Below, piece by piece: positions 17,644 through 25,925 of a stretch of DNA of 56,965 nucleotides. This stretch comes from Bacteroidota bacterium (GTDB lineage Bacteria > Bacteroidota > Bacteroidia > Bacteroidales > UBA7960). The position numbers were made by a program, and so were the translations under genes. The notes beneath the pieces were generated by a model. It had not been told where the DNA came from, ran no database searches, and saw only the letters and a program-made list of their open reading frames with translations. The DNA lies in assembly GCA_007694165.1 (NCBI GenBank), contig RECE01000273.1:1-56965 (forward strand), in the 5' to 3' direction. Within the stretch, counting starts at the first letter, position 1; every line of letters begins with the position of its first letter.

Positions 17644-18597
17644 TTACAGAATGCTGAACCCTTCCAGGATATAGAAATACAAAATCACCATGGAAAGCAC
17701 TCCTCCGAGCATGGTTAGTTTGGCAAATTTGCTCAGATAGTTGTAATCTGATTTTTCCGCTGCGTTTATTGTTTTGTTTATCATAAGAATAAAGGGGACT
17801 TGCACAGCAAAAATCAGGTAGACAAAAAGCAGGTCGAAATCCCTTCTGAGAAGATACACCTGCATGGCGATGATCAAAGCAATAAGTGCAATATTGAAGA
17901 AAATGATAATCCTTTTGGTAGTTCCCATTCCTGAAACAATGGGAATGGTTTTGCATCCGGTTTTTGCATCCCCCCTGATGTCTTCGGCATCTTTAATAAT
18001 TTCCCTTACAAGGGTAGTAAGAAAAGCAAAAAAGGCGTATGATCTTACCAGGAAGGAGATGCTGTTGATGGTGGCAGGGTCGGCTGCAACTGCTCCGTTG
18101 AGGGCCTGAAACTCGAAAACCCACACGATTGCCACCACAAAGGCGGCCAGCACTGCTACAATGAAATTGCCGATAAAGTATTTCTTTTTGTAACGAATGG
18201 AATACATCCACAACAAGAAGGGGATGATGATAAAAATAAAGGCCAGTTGCCAGCTGCCAACCACAAGTGAGAGAATTACTCCCAGCACAACCCCTGCTAC
18301 ATTAAACAATGAATGGTAAAAGATGGCTGTTCTGCGGGAGATGTGCTTGCCCAATACGATTTTATCGGGTTTGTTGATGCGGTCAGCGCGCAGGTCGAAA
18401 TAATCGTTGATAGCATAACCTGCCGCCGTTATGAGAAGAGTGGTGAGCACCAGCAGGGCAAAATAAATGTGGGATAATGCCGGTTCTATTCCGCCTTGAG
18501 AAAGCAAAGGGAGGATAATGGCATATCTGACAAGGTATTGTGTCAAAGCCACTACTGCCAGGTTCGGCCAACGAAATAGTCTGAGGTATGCCAGCAT
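17644..18597 (-). CDS. UbiA-family prenyltransferase (geranylgeranylglycerol-phosphate type)
   Basis: This 317-aa membrane protein has about eight to nine helices. The two Asp-rich motifs of the UbiA superfamily are present: NDYFDLRADRINKP (about 64-77) and DAEDIRGDAKTG (about 206-217). These bind the prenyl diphosphate through Mg2+. Bacteroidota members are commonly annotated as geranylgeranylglycerol-phosphate geranylgeranyltransferase, but the true acceptor is uncertain. It is located 36 bp after kdsC and upstream of maf in an operon that is common in the phylum. Confidence 0.88.
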   Translation of the reverse strand: MLAYLRLFRWPNLAVVALTQYLVRYAIILPLLSQGGIEPALSHIYFALLVLTTLLITAAGYAINDYFDLRADRINKPDKIVLGKHISRRTAIFYHSLFNVAGVVLGVILSLVVGSWQLAFIFIIIPFLLWMYSIRYKKKYFIGNFIVAVLAAFVVAIVWVFEFQALNGAVAADPATINSISFLVRSYAFFAFLTTLVREIIKDAEDIRGDAKTGCKTIPIVSGMGTTKRIIIFFNIALIALIIAMQVYLLRRDFDLLFVYLIFAVQVPFILMINKTINAAEKSDYNYLSKFAKLTMLGGVLSMVILYFYILEGFSIL

Positions 18598-18633
18598 GAG
18601 TAGGAATTTTATATTATTTACAGAGATGCTGAA

Positions 18634-19155
18634 TTACCAGTGAAAACCATCTTCATCAAACCAGGTTTGTTGTACTTTCATTACCTGTTCAATCACATCT
18701 CTTGCACATCCTTTTCCCCCGGGCACCGGCGAAATGTATTTGCTGACATGCTTAATTTCTTCGGCTGCATCAGCGGGGCATGCAGACACACCTACTTCGC
18801 GCATGATTTCGTAGTCGGGTATGTCATCGCCCATGTACAAAATGGTTTTCAGGTCGAGGTTGTCTTCTTTCACAATTTTGTGAAAAACTTCCAGTTTGTT
18901 GCCTATGGCCAGGTGTATTTCTTTTATGCCCAGTCCTTCGAACCTTTCTCTTACAGCTTCGCATTTACCACCGGATATAATAATTATCCGATATCCCTTT
19001 TTGATTGCCAGCTGCAGGGCATATCCGTCTTTTACGTTCATGGTGCGAAGCATGTCGCCCTGGGTTGTCAGAAGGACAATGCCGTCGGTCATTACTCCGT
19101 CAACATCAAAAATAAGGGTCTTGATGTCAGCTAATAAGGTTTTGTAGTTGGACAT
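18634..19155 (-). CDS. kdsC: KdsC-type HAD phosphatase (Kdo-8-phosphate phosphatase)
   Basis: This 173-aa C0-type HAD phosphatase shows the nucleophile motif FDVDGVMTDG, motif II ISGGK, and the metal motif MGDDIPDYE. The family makes Kdo from Kdo-8-phosphate for the lipopolysaccharide inner core. Length matches KdsC, which has no cap and works as a tetramer. The neighbours DUF2520 and ubiA are 12 and 36 bp away, which indicates one transcript. Confidence 0.9.
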   Translation of the reverse strand: MSNYKTLLADIKTLIFDVDGVMTDGIVLLTTQGDMLRTMNVKDGYALQLAIKKGYRIIIISGGKCEAVRERFEGLGIKEIHLAIGNKLEVFHKIVKEDNLDLKTILYMGDDIPDYEIMREVGVSACPADAAEEIKHVSKYISPVPGGKGCARDVIEQVMKVQQTWFDEDGFHW

Positions 19156-19167
19156 ATACGTTGGGTT

Positions 19168-19947
19168 TTACTTTGTGCTGTTTTGTGTAATACTTTGCGA
19201 GATAAAATTATACAATTTCTGATAATCGGGCAAAGTTGATAGTTGTTTTAGATGTTTTTGTATGATTTTGTCATCCTTTCTTACTGCAGGACCGGTTTGC
19301 ACAAGAGAGGGTTTTTGCTGCATGGCTTTTCTGACAGTTTCTTGTATCAGCGGATACATAATGTCGAATGAAATTTCTTTATTCTCAAGGATTTCCTCCG
19401 CGATACTAAAAAGGTGATTGGTAAAATTGCAGGCAAAAACTGCCGCAATATGAATTGTTTCCCGTTGTTTGGAGTTGATGAATCTTACATCCCGGCTTAT
19501 TTCTGATGCAAGATGATACAAAATCTGTTGGTGCTTTTCTGTTTTTGCTTCAATGCAAAGAGGGATGTTTGAAAAGTCAGGCTCAATGGTTTTGGAGAAC
19601 GTTTGCAGGGGGTAAAATACTCCGGCCTGTAGCCCCGCTTTTTGCAGAATATCAACAGGCAAACTGCCTGAGGTGTGCACAGCAAAAACATCTTTAAGGG
19701 GAAAACTATCCAGCACTTCTTCCATGGCATTATCAGCCAGGGAAAAGATGTACAGGTCTGCTCCGGGATAGATGTAATTCAGGTCGGTGGTAAAGTCTGT
19801 ATCCAGTTTGCGTGCGAGGATTTCTGCCGCCCCAATGGTGCGGCTGTAAACCTGAAGAATACGCCTGCCGGTTCCCTGTAAAGCAGCTCCAAGGTGTGTT
19901 GAAACATTGCCCGCTCCCAGAAGTACAATCTTTTCGATTCTGTCCAT
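19168..19947 (-). CDS. Rossmann-like/DUF2520 domain protein
   Basis: This 259-aa NAD(P)-binding-type protein has the N-terminal glycine motif VLLGAGNVSTHLGAAL followed by ADLYIFSLADNAMEEV. An all-helical DUF2520 C-terminal half begins near residue 135. The fold resembles pyrroline-5-carboxylate reductase or ketopantoate reductase, but no substrate is known. The ATG at 19947 is preferred to one 9 bp upstream. It heads the operon with kdsC, ubiA and maf. Confidence 0.88.
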   Translation of the reverse strand: MDRIEKIVLLGAGNVSTHLGAALQGTGRRILQVYSRTIGAAEILARKLDTDFTTDLNYIYPGADLYIFSLADNAMEEVLDSFPLKDVFAVHTSGSLPVDILQKAGLQAGVFYPLQTFSKTIEPDFSNIPLCIEAKTEKHQQILYHLASEISRDVRFINSKQRETIHIAAVFACNFTNHLFSIAEEILENKEISFDIMYPLIQETVRKAMQQKPSLVQTGPAVRKDDKIIQKHLKQLSTLPDYQKLYNFISQSITQNSTK

Positions 19948-19972
19948 CTTCTGCACTGTATGGTTGAAAGAC

Positions 19973-19980
19973 CAAAAGTA
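19973..19980 (-). promoter_or_regulatory. -7 element of the DUF2520-kdsC operon
   Basis: The minus strand reads TACTTTTG (TAnnTTTG), 26 bp before the start codon. There is no clear TTG at the -33 position, so this is a weak call. Confidence 0.4.
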
Positions 19981-20063
19981 CGGATTTTAGTGTTACCGGC
20001 ATGCTCTTATTTGCAATTCAGCAATGCTGAAATACACCTGATTTTCATAAAAACCGCCATTTT

Positions 20064-22460
20064 TCAAGGGGTTTGTTTTGCCTCCCTTGCTTTCCATCTT
20101 TTCCTGAAAGTCATCCAGAAACCCACCAGCATGATGATACAGCTTAGCCACAACAGGTTGATGTAGGGAAAGATGATGGTTTTAATAATGATAAACTCAG
20201 GTTCTTCCTGGTAGATTTCGACCATGATCGTGAATGGTTTCTCACTCACTTCGCTGAAGCGGAAACGGTAATCCAGGTCACGGATATTATCATCATGATA
20301 ATGAATGGACCTGCCTTGCAATACAAATCTTGGGTTTACCCTGTACTCACGGCCAAAATGGGTGATTACATCAATGGTGGCTTCCACGATGATGCTGCCG
20401 TTCTCTTCTTCGGGGTCCACTGCTTCAATGGCACTGAGCACCAACAGGTTGTTGTCAAAGCTGATGGTATCGTGCCGGGTCATTTCAATGGTTTCAAGCA
20501 GCTTTGATTCATGGGTATGTCCTGTATGGCTCTCCACATCAGCAAAAGTGATATAGGTAAAGATATCTTTGCCCGGATACACTTTTGCAAAGGGGTTGTA
20601 AACGTTGCCCATGGTTTCGTTTAATTTGATGGAAGGGAGTGAACGGAAAACCTTGTAATATTCTCCCTGGTTGTTTTTCCTGAGAAAATCAATCTGGTAA
20701 AAAATGTCTTCTCCTTCTTTATAATGTCCCTTGTAGGTTACATAGTAGCTCCCCATGGGAAGGATTTCATCCTTAATCAGCAGCAGGTTTTCGTTGGCCG
20801 GGAATGCTTCTCCCAGGTTATACCCTGAAGTATTTTTCGAGATGGTATCCTTCTGCGAAAAAGTCAGTACTATGGCTACCAGGAAAAGAGCGATACCCAA
20901 ATGGCTGATAAGAGCCGGGGTATTGGCCAGGGTTTTGCGAAACCTGAACAACATGTCTATGGAAGAGAAAAGGGCAAACAGTCCGGCAAGCAGAAATATT
21001 CTGTGGGCCAGTTGATTTACTTCCGAAAAGAAAATAATAAAAACTGTAGTTGCCATTGCAAGCCCAAAGGAAAGTGCAGAGGATAAAAAGAATTTTTTAA
21101 TGTCGGTTTTTCCCCATTTCAGAAAGTGTGCAAGTCCCATAAGAATAGCTACAAGCACTGCAAACGGAAGCTGCCATGTATTGTAGTGGTGAACCACATT
21201 GGTTGGAGGACTCAGCTGGCTGCCGAAAATTTTGTTCCATACAGGAATGGAAGTGGTGAAAATTATCTGGAAAGCAGACAGTACGAGAACCATGGCGGCA
21301 ATAAAAAGCCAGAACTCTTTACTTATGGGTTCTTCATTCTCTTTTGAGGGAAGTCTTTTGTAATGTCTTATCAATACCACAATTGCGAGAATCAGCAATG
21401 TGAAAAGGTATATAAGGATGTGGTTTCCCATGCCGTCGTTGCCGAAGGAGTGAACCGAAGTTTCGGCAAGCACACCGCTACGGGTCAGGTAGGTGCTGTA
21501 GATTACAAAAACAAAGGCCAGAAACGTAAACAAAAAGGTGGGGAAAAGATTCTCCTGTTTTTTTTGTGCTGCAAGCATCAGGTGCAGGGCAGCCACAAGA
21601 ATCAACCATGGTACCAGTGATGCATTTTCAATGGGGTCCCATGCCCAGAACCCCCCAAAAGTGAGCGATTCATAAGCCCAGATGCCTCCCAGTAATATCC
21701 CGGCTCCCAGGAAAAAGATGGCCAGGTTGGTCCAGGGCAGTGCCGGCCGTATCCATTGTATATATTGCTTTTGCCACAATCCTGCAAGGGCATAGGCAAA
21801 AGGCACCAGGGCAATGGCAAAGCCGATGAACAAAACAGGGGGGTGCGACATCATCCAGAAGTTGCGCAACAGGGGGTTGAGGCCGTTACCATCTACAATG
21901 AGCGAAAGGTAAAAGGGATTCTGAAAAAATGCACTGGCAGCATTCTCAGGCACCTCCCTGAGCAAGGTGAATGGACTCATTCCTACCTTCTGCCCGAAAA
22001 AAGTAATCCCAAGCAGCATAGAGGTCATGAAAACCTGCGATATGCCCACAATGGTCATTACCTTGTTTTCCCATTGTCCGGCGTATCTTATCAGAAGTAT
22101 GCCAACTGCCACCTGGCAAAGAGTCCAGAAAAGAAGGCTGCCCTCCTGTCCTGCCCAGAAAGCAGCCACAAGATATCCCAGGCTGAGGTTGTTTTCTGCA
22201 TGTACCCATACGTAACGGTACTCATAATATCTATTGAGCAGCAGATACATCAACAGCACTGAAGCCAGGACGATAAAAAGGCTGTGAGCATAGTATGCAT
22301 ATCGCGCCCAATTGCGCCACTTGAGTTTGTCCAGTGGATTTTCGCGCGAGGCCTGGCTGTAAAAAAAAGCAGTAAAGAATGCGGCAATAAGTCCGATGAT
22401 GATAGAGAAATGACCTATCTGGCCGGGGAGCAGGTGTTCACCTACATATTGAATGTCCAT
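20064..22460 (-). CDS. ccmF: CcmF-type cytochrome c haem lyase subunit
   Basis: This 798-aa polytopic protein belongs to the CcmF/NrfE/CcsA family, which attaches haem to CXXCH motifs of exported c-type cytochromes. The N-terminal half has WAGQEGSLLFW, and the tryptophan-rich WWD motif is FGGFWAWDPIENASLVPWL (about 265-283). Conserved haem-ligand His regions are at SHPPVLF and further helices. A large periplasmic domain (about 540-760) precedes the last helix. Other ccm genes are absent nearby. The window has a client for it: the octahaem cytochrome at 46380-47957. Confidence 0.9.
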   Translation of the reverse strand: MDIQYVGEHLLPGQIGHFSIIIGLIAAFFTAFFYSQASRENPLDKLKWRNWARYAYYAHSLFIVLASVLLMYLLLNRYYEYRYVWVHAENNLSLGYLVAAFWAGQEGSLLFWTLCQVAVGILLIRYAGQWENKVMTIVGISQVFMTSMLLGITFFGQKVGMSPFTLLREVPENAASAFFQNPFYLSLIVDGNGLNPLLRNFWMMSHPPVLFIGFAIALVPFAYALAGLWQKQYIQWIRPALPWTNLAIFFLGAGILLGGIWAYESLTFGGFWAWDPIENASLVPWLILVAALHLMLAAQKKQENLFPTFLFTFLAFVFVIYSTYLTRSGVLAETSVHSFGNDGMGNHILIYLFTLLILAIVVLIRHYKRLPSKENEEPISKEFWLFIAAMVLVLSAFQIIFTTSIPVWNKIFGSQLSPPTNVVHHYNTWQLPFAVLVAILMGLAHFLKWGKTDIKKFFLSSALSFGLAMATTVFIIFFSEVNQLAHRIFLLAGLFALFSSIDMLFRFRKTLANTPALISHLGIALFLVAIVLTFSQKDTISKNTSGYNLGEAFPANENLLLIKDEILPMGSYYVTYKGHYKEGEDIFYQIDFLRKNNQGEYYKVFRSLPSIKLNETMGNVYNPFAKVYPGKDIFTYITFADVESHTGHTHESKLLETIEMTRHDTISFDNNLLVLSAIEAVDPEEENGSIIVEATIDVITHFGREYRVNPRFVLQGRSIHYHDDNIRDLDYRFRFSEVSEKPFTIMVEIYQEEPEFIIIKTIIFPYINLLWLSCIIMLVGFWMTFRKRWKAREAKQTP

Positions 22461-22621
22461 GGGATGTCGGTTTGTTGATTAGAGGTTAACGGAGCAAAAA
22501 TACAGAAATATTTTTCAAAAAAAAGGTATTTGCCTACCTTAATGATTATAATGGGTTTTTCAGCAGGTAAAGATAGGATAAACCGTGGTTTTGCAACAGC
22601 ACTTCATATGATAATTATTGC

Positions 22622-22664
22622 AAAAAAAAAGGTTCTGCAGGGAGATATCCCGAAGAACCTTTTG
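22622..22664 (-). terminator. Terminator of the DUF5723 gene
   Basis: On the minus strand AAAAGGTTCTTCGGGA pairs with TCCCTGCAGAACCTTTT and is followed by a T run of nine. It lies 20 bp after the stop codon. Confidence 0.85.
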
Positions 22665-22682
22665 AATAGGAGTAAAAAGAGG

Positions 22683-24104
22683 TTACCATCGGAAGCTGGC
22701 CTTCGGGCCATCTTTGAGAGAGCTGAATCCTGCCGCTATGTTGAGTCCGAAATGGATGTTGAATGTTTGAAAAGTATGGGGTTGCAGGGCCGGAAAATAA
22801 TTGTCGGCAACCACGTAAAGCTGTACAGGCCAGATATTAACATGAAAGCCGAGGCCCAGGTTGTGGTAGTTACCGTGTATTATTGAGTAACTTAGTGTTG
22901 AACCAAAACGGTTGATGGGCTGAAAATTGTAGGAGGCCGTAATTGACGGATAAAAACCACCGGCAAATACTTCTCCCCTGCCCAGTAGTGCAAATCTGTG
23001 CATGGGGGTAAGGTTGTAGGCAGCAGATACGAAAAATTTGGGAGCCATCATCAGGGCATAGGCACTGGTGGTTTCCTGCAGGTTAAACAAATCGATGATG
23101 CTGTCCAGCGTTTCATCAAAGTCAGTATCGTTGTCGCTGCCAAAAACTTCATTAAAGTCGAACCCTTTAAATTCAACCTCTCCCTGCACGCGGAAGTTTT
23201 CTGCATCTCTTTTCCAGTTGATAAAACCCAAATCCCTTATACTTGCAGCAAAAGTAAAACGTTCATCCAGCTGATATACAGCACCCAAATCAACCGCAAA
23301 TCCCATATTGGCAGTCTGCGTTAAGTAATTGCGGAGGTCTTCCTCTTCAAACTCAAAGTCATTGTCTCCAATATCCTCAAGGGGTGCCAGGGTGAAAGGA
23401 AACGACTTGTTGATAAGCAGGTTGGTGTTGAGCAATAACTCATAATTGTCAGGGCCGGTAAAAAGGCTGAGGTCTGTTTTTTTAAAGTTGATGTTTGACA
23501 TTCCCTGCAAAACTTTGGCTCTGACACCGGCGGTAAGTTCGTTGGTCCATTTTCGTGAAAACCCCACTCCATATTCCCTGAAATGGGAAACATCGAAAGA
23601 AGGAGAACCTATTTGTGCGGCCACCCCTTCCTGCCTGAATCCATCATTTCCTTCAATGAGCAAGCGCATAAAATCTTTGGAATACCCAAAGCGTGTTTCG
23701 ACTCTTTCGCTGATGTTGAAGGAGAGATAATTGATATCCTTATACCGGAAACCAAAACTCAGAATATCCAGGTTCATATCGACGATAAAATAGTTTCTGT
23801 TTTTGAGTTTGGAAAGCATATTTTGATCGTCGATGTACAACGAGCCATCAGCATTTTGTCTCAATAAGTCCTTCACGGCAAAGCCTGAATTATAGAAACC
23901 GCTGTATACAGATGATAGCCCGGGGAAACCAACATAATAGTTGGGCAAAGGCTGAAGGCCAGGGTTGCTGTAAGATGACTGGGGAATGCCCTGCATCCAG
24001 TATATTGTATGGTACTGTTGTGCTTTTGCGGCACCTGATGCCAGAACAATCATAGCAGCAGCTAAAAGGAGTGCTCCGGTATATGAGTGTATGTGTTTTT
24101 TCAT
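22683..24104 (-). CDS. DUF5723 family outer-membrane beta-barrel protein
   Basis: This 473-aa exported protein starts at the ATG at 24104, which gives a clean signal peptide ending AKAQQ. The mature start (MQGIPQSSYSNPGLQPLPNY) and later GVGFSRKWTNELTAGVRAK, GAVYQLDERFTFAASIRDLG and HRFALLGRGEVFAGGFYPS form the alternating amphipathic pattern of an outer-membrane barrel and match DUF5723. The function is unknown; barrels of this type occur near surface and T9SS-related genes. It is co-transcribed with the lipoprotein gene 34 bp upstream. Confidence 0.8.
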   Translation of the reverse strand: MKKHIHSYTGALLLAAAMIVLASGAAKAQQYHTIYWMQGIPQSSYSNPGLQPLPNYYVGFPGLSSVYSGFYNSGFAVKDLLRQNADGSLYIDDQNMLSKLKNRNYFIVDMNLDILSFGFRYKDINYLSFNISERVETRFGYSKDFMRLLIEGNDGFRQEGVAAQIGSPSFDVSHFREYGVGFSRKWTNELTAGVRAKVLQGMSNINFKKTDLSLFTGPDNYELLLNTNLLINKSFPFTLAPLEDIGDNDFEFEEEDLRNYLTQTANMGFAVDLGAVYQLDERFTFAASIRDLGFINWKRDAENFRVQGEVEFKGFDFNEVFGSDNDTDFDETLDSIIDLFNLQETTSAYALMMAPKFFVSAAYNLTPMHRFALLGRGEVFAGGFYPSITASYNFQPINRFGSTLSYSIIHGNYHNLGLGFHVNIWPVQLYVVADNYFPALQPHTFQTFNIHFGLNIAAGFSSLKDGPKASFRW

Positions 24105-24138
24105 GACTTTTTTATTGGTTTGTTGGTTGCGGATTTCC

Positions 24139-25746
24139 TTAAAATTCAACTACATATTTTACTTGTCCTCTGATTCCCAGGTCTATGCCGATTCTGTAGG
24201 TGTCCAGAATTTTAACGGTTGTGCCGTTTTGGTTATCGTAGCTATTGAGCCTGGCCTGAATGAGCAGGTTGGTTGCCTTGCGAAGATTCTCGATTTTTGT
24301 ATCATCCAGTCGCTCTATCCTGGAGGAAATTCTGGGTTCTTCTGAAATACTTGTAGCCGGGTTAACCGATGCAGCATCCAGCAAATTATCCTGCCCGGCA
24401 AACAGCGTATCAATGGCATTGTTGTTTTCATCCAGAAGAATCAGGTCAAGTTCAACATTCAAAGGGAAACCGTTGGAAAAATTCATTCTAAGCTCAGCCC
24501 ATTCCAGTTCGTCGGGTAGGTCGTTAACAGAAATTTCGGTAGTATCCTGTAGCTCAAAAAAATTAATCATGCCCCACAACGGGAGTTTTACCTCCACATC
24601 GACGGTTAGATGGCTGTCGTGTTTTATCCAGTTGGTGGGTTGATCATAACCATCAGGATTTAACAGTCCGCTGGCTTCATAATGAAATTTTTTGGGAGAC
24701 TTTTCTGTTACATAAGCCAGGTTTGTGTTGGTGTTGTCCAGTAGTTTGAAGGTGGTCAATTGGGGTGTTTGATGTGTTGGTGATGCATCTATACGCCAGG
24801 GCTCCTCAACCCCCGGTCCTGTTACGGGAATAATTTCCTCATGAATGGTTGCAGCATAAAATTCTTCCACAAAAAGGTCTATTTCAGCACCAAAAGAGTT
24901 TTCAATGGTAAATTCAATGGTGGGATTTTCAAAAAGCATACTGCCAAAAGCGGCATTTTTAAAAAGACTCAGCGCAATGCTGGTGTTTCCAACCGGGAAG
25001 CTAATCTGATCAAAATATCCTTTGATAAGGTCATATTCCAACCCTGTCATTTCCTGGCTGAACGCTATGGTATAGGGGGCGTTGTCGGGGGTGCCATTTC
25101 CTGAAATAAACAGCTGATATTCTACCAGGAAAAAGTTTGCCAGATTTTCAAATTCTATTCTGCTGCCTGTTAAATCGACCTCAGCAGGGTTTCCCAAAGA
25201 AACCGTTCCATTTACAGGCAACCCCTGGTTGTCATAGGAATTGAGGATACGGAATGTAGCTTCCAGATGGTAGCCATCCTGGGCCAGCTGGCTGGCCTGT
25301 GCCGATACCCTGAAAAACCCCTCCAGAAAACTGATGTAGGTCAGGATTTCGTTATTGTCAAAGGTTATCAGAAATACTTTGGGGGGCAAGGTCATGCCCT
25401 CTGAACCTGCCGGTACGATATTATCGTAAGTGATAACCTGTGATTGATCCGTTACAGAAAAAATGTTGCTTGCCGGGATGGAAACGAGCTGACCCTTGTA
25501 TACCATTGTTACCATATTTTCTTCATCAAGGTCAATTTCTCCAAAATCACCTACGTCAATAAGGTCATCAAGACTGATGCTTGCGTTCACCAAAGGGAAA
25601 GCTACCACAGGGCTGTAAGTATAATCCTGAATGTTATCTAATTCGTCCAGATAGCTATGGTCACAAGAGGATAGCATGGTTAGAGGCAATACAGCAATAG
25701 CCATTAGCATTAGTGCTGTTTTGCATTTCTTTGAGATTGTTTTCAT
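24139..25746 (-). CDS. Surface or periplasmic lipoprotein of unknown function
   Basis: This 535-aa protein starts at the ATG at 25746. Its signal peptide ends in the lipobox LSSC, so it is lipidated at that Cys (about residue 28). The rest is beta-rich with repeated acidic and hydrophobic strands, and no catalytic motif is visible. It is translated just before the DUF5723 barrel, so the pair may form an outer-membrane complex (inference). I do not recognise a named family. Confidence 0.78.
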   Translation of the reverse strand: MKTISKKCKTALMLMAIAVLPLTMLSSCDHSYLDELDNIQDYTYSPVVAFPLVNASISLDDLIDVGDFGEIDLDEENMVTMVYKGQLVSIPASNIFSVTDQSQVITYDNIVPAGSEGMTLPPKVFLITFDNNEILTYISFLEGFFRVSAQASQLAQDGYHLEATFRILNSYDNQGLPVNGTVSLGNPAEVDLTGSRIEFENLANFFLVEYQLFISGNGTPDNAPYTIAFSQEMTGLEYDLIKGYFDQISFPVGNTSIALSLFKNAAFGSMLFENPTIEFTIENSFGAEIDLFVEEFYAATIHEEIIPVTGPGVEEPWRIDASPTHQTPQLTTFKLLDNTNTNLAYVTEKSPKKFHYEASGLLNPDGYDQPTNWIKHDSHLTVDVEVKLPLWGMINFFELQDTTEISVNDLPDELEWAELRMNFSNGFPLNVELDLILLDENNNAIDTLFAGQDNLLDAASVNPATSISEEPRISSRIERLDDTKIENLRKATNLLIQARLNSYDNQNGTTVKILDTYRIGIDLGIRGQVKYVVEF

Positions 25747-25925
25747 CTGTTCAAAATTTGTTATTAACAGGTCAGATGGAACTCGCATTTTGATCATCCT
25801 TCCATGTGAGCAAAGATTTTCTCATGCTCGGTTCATCTGTCTGAATTTTTTGTTAGTCACAAATGTATTATAAAAAGTGGAAAAAATAACCTTTATGTTG
25901 TTAAATAAAGTCTGTTTGCAGAGAA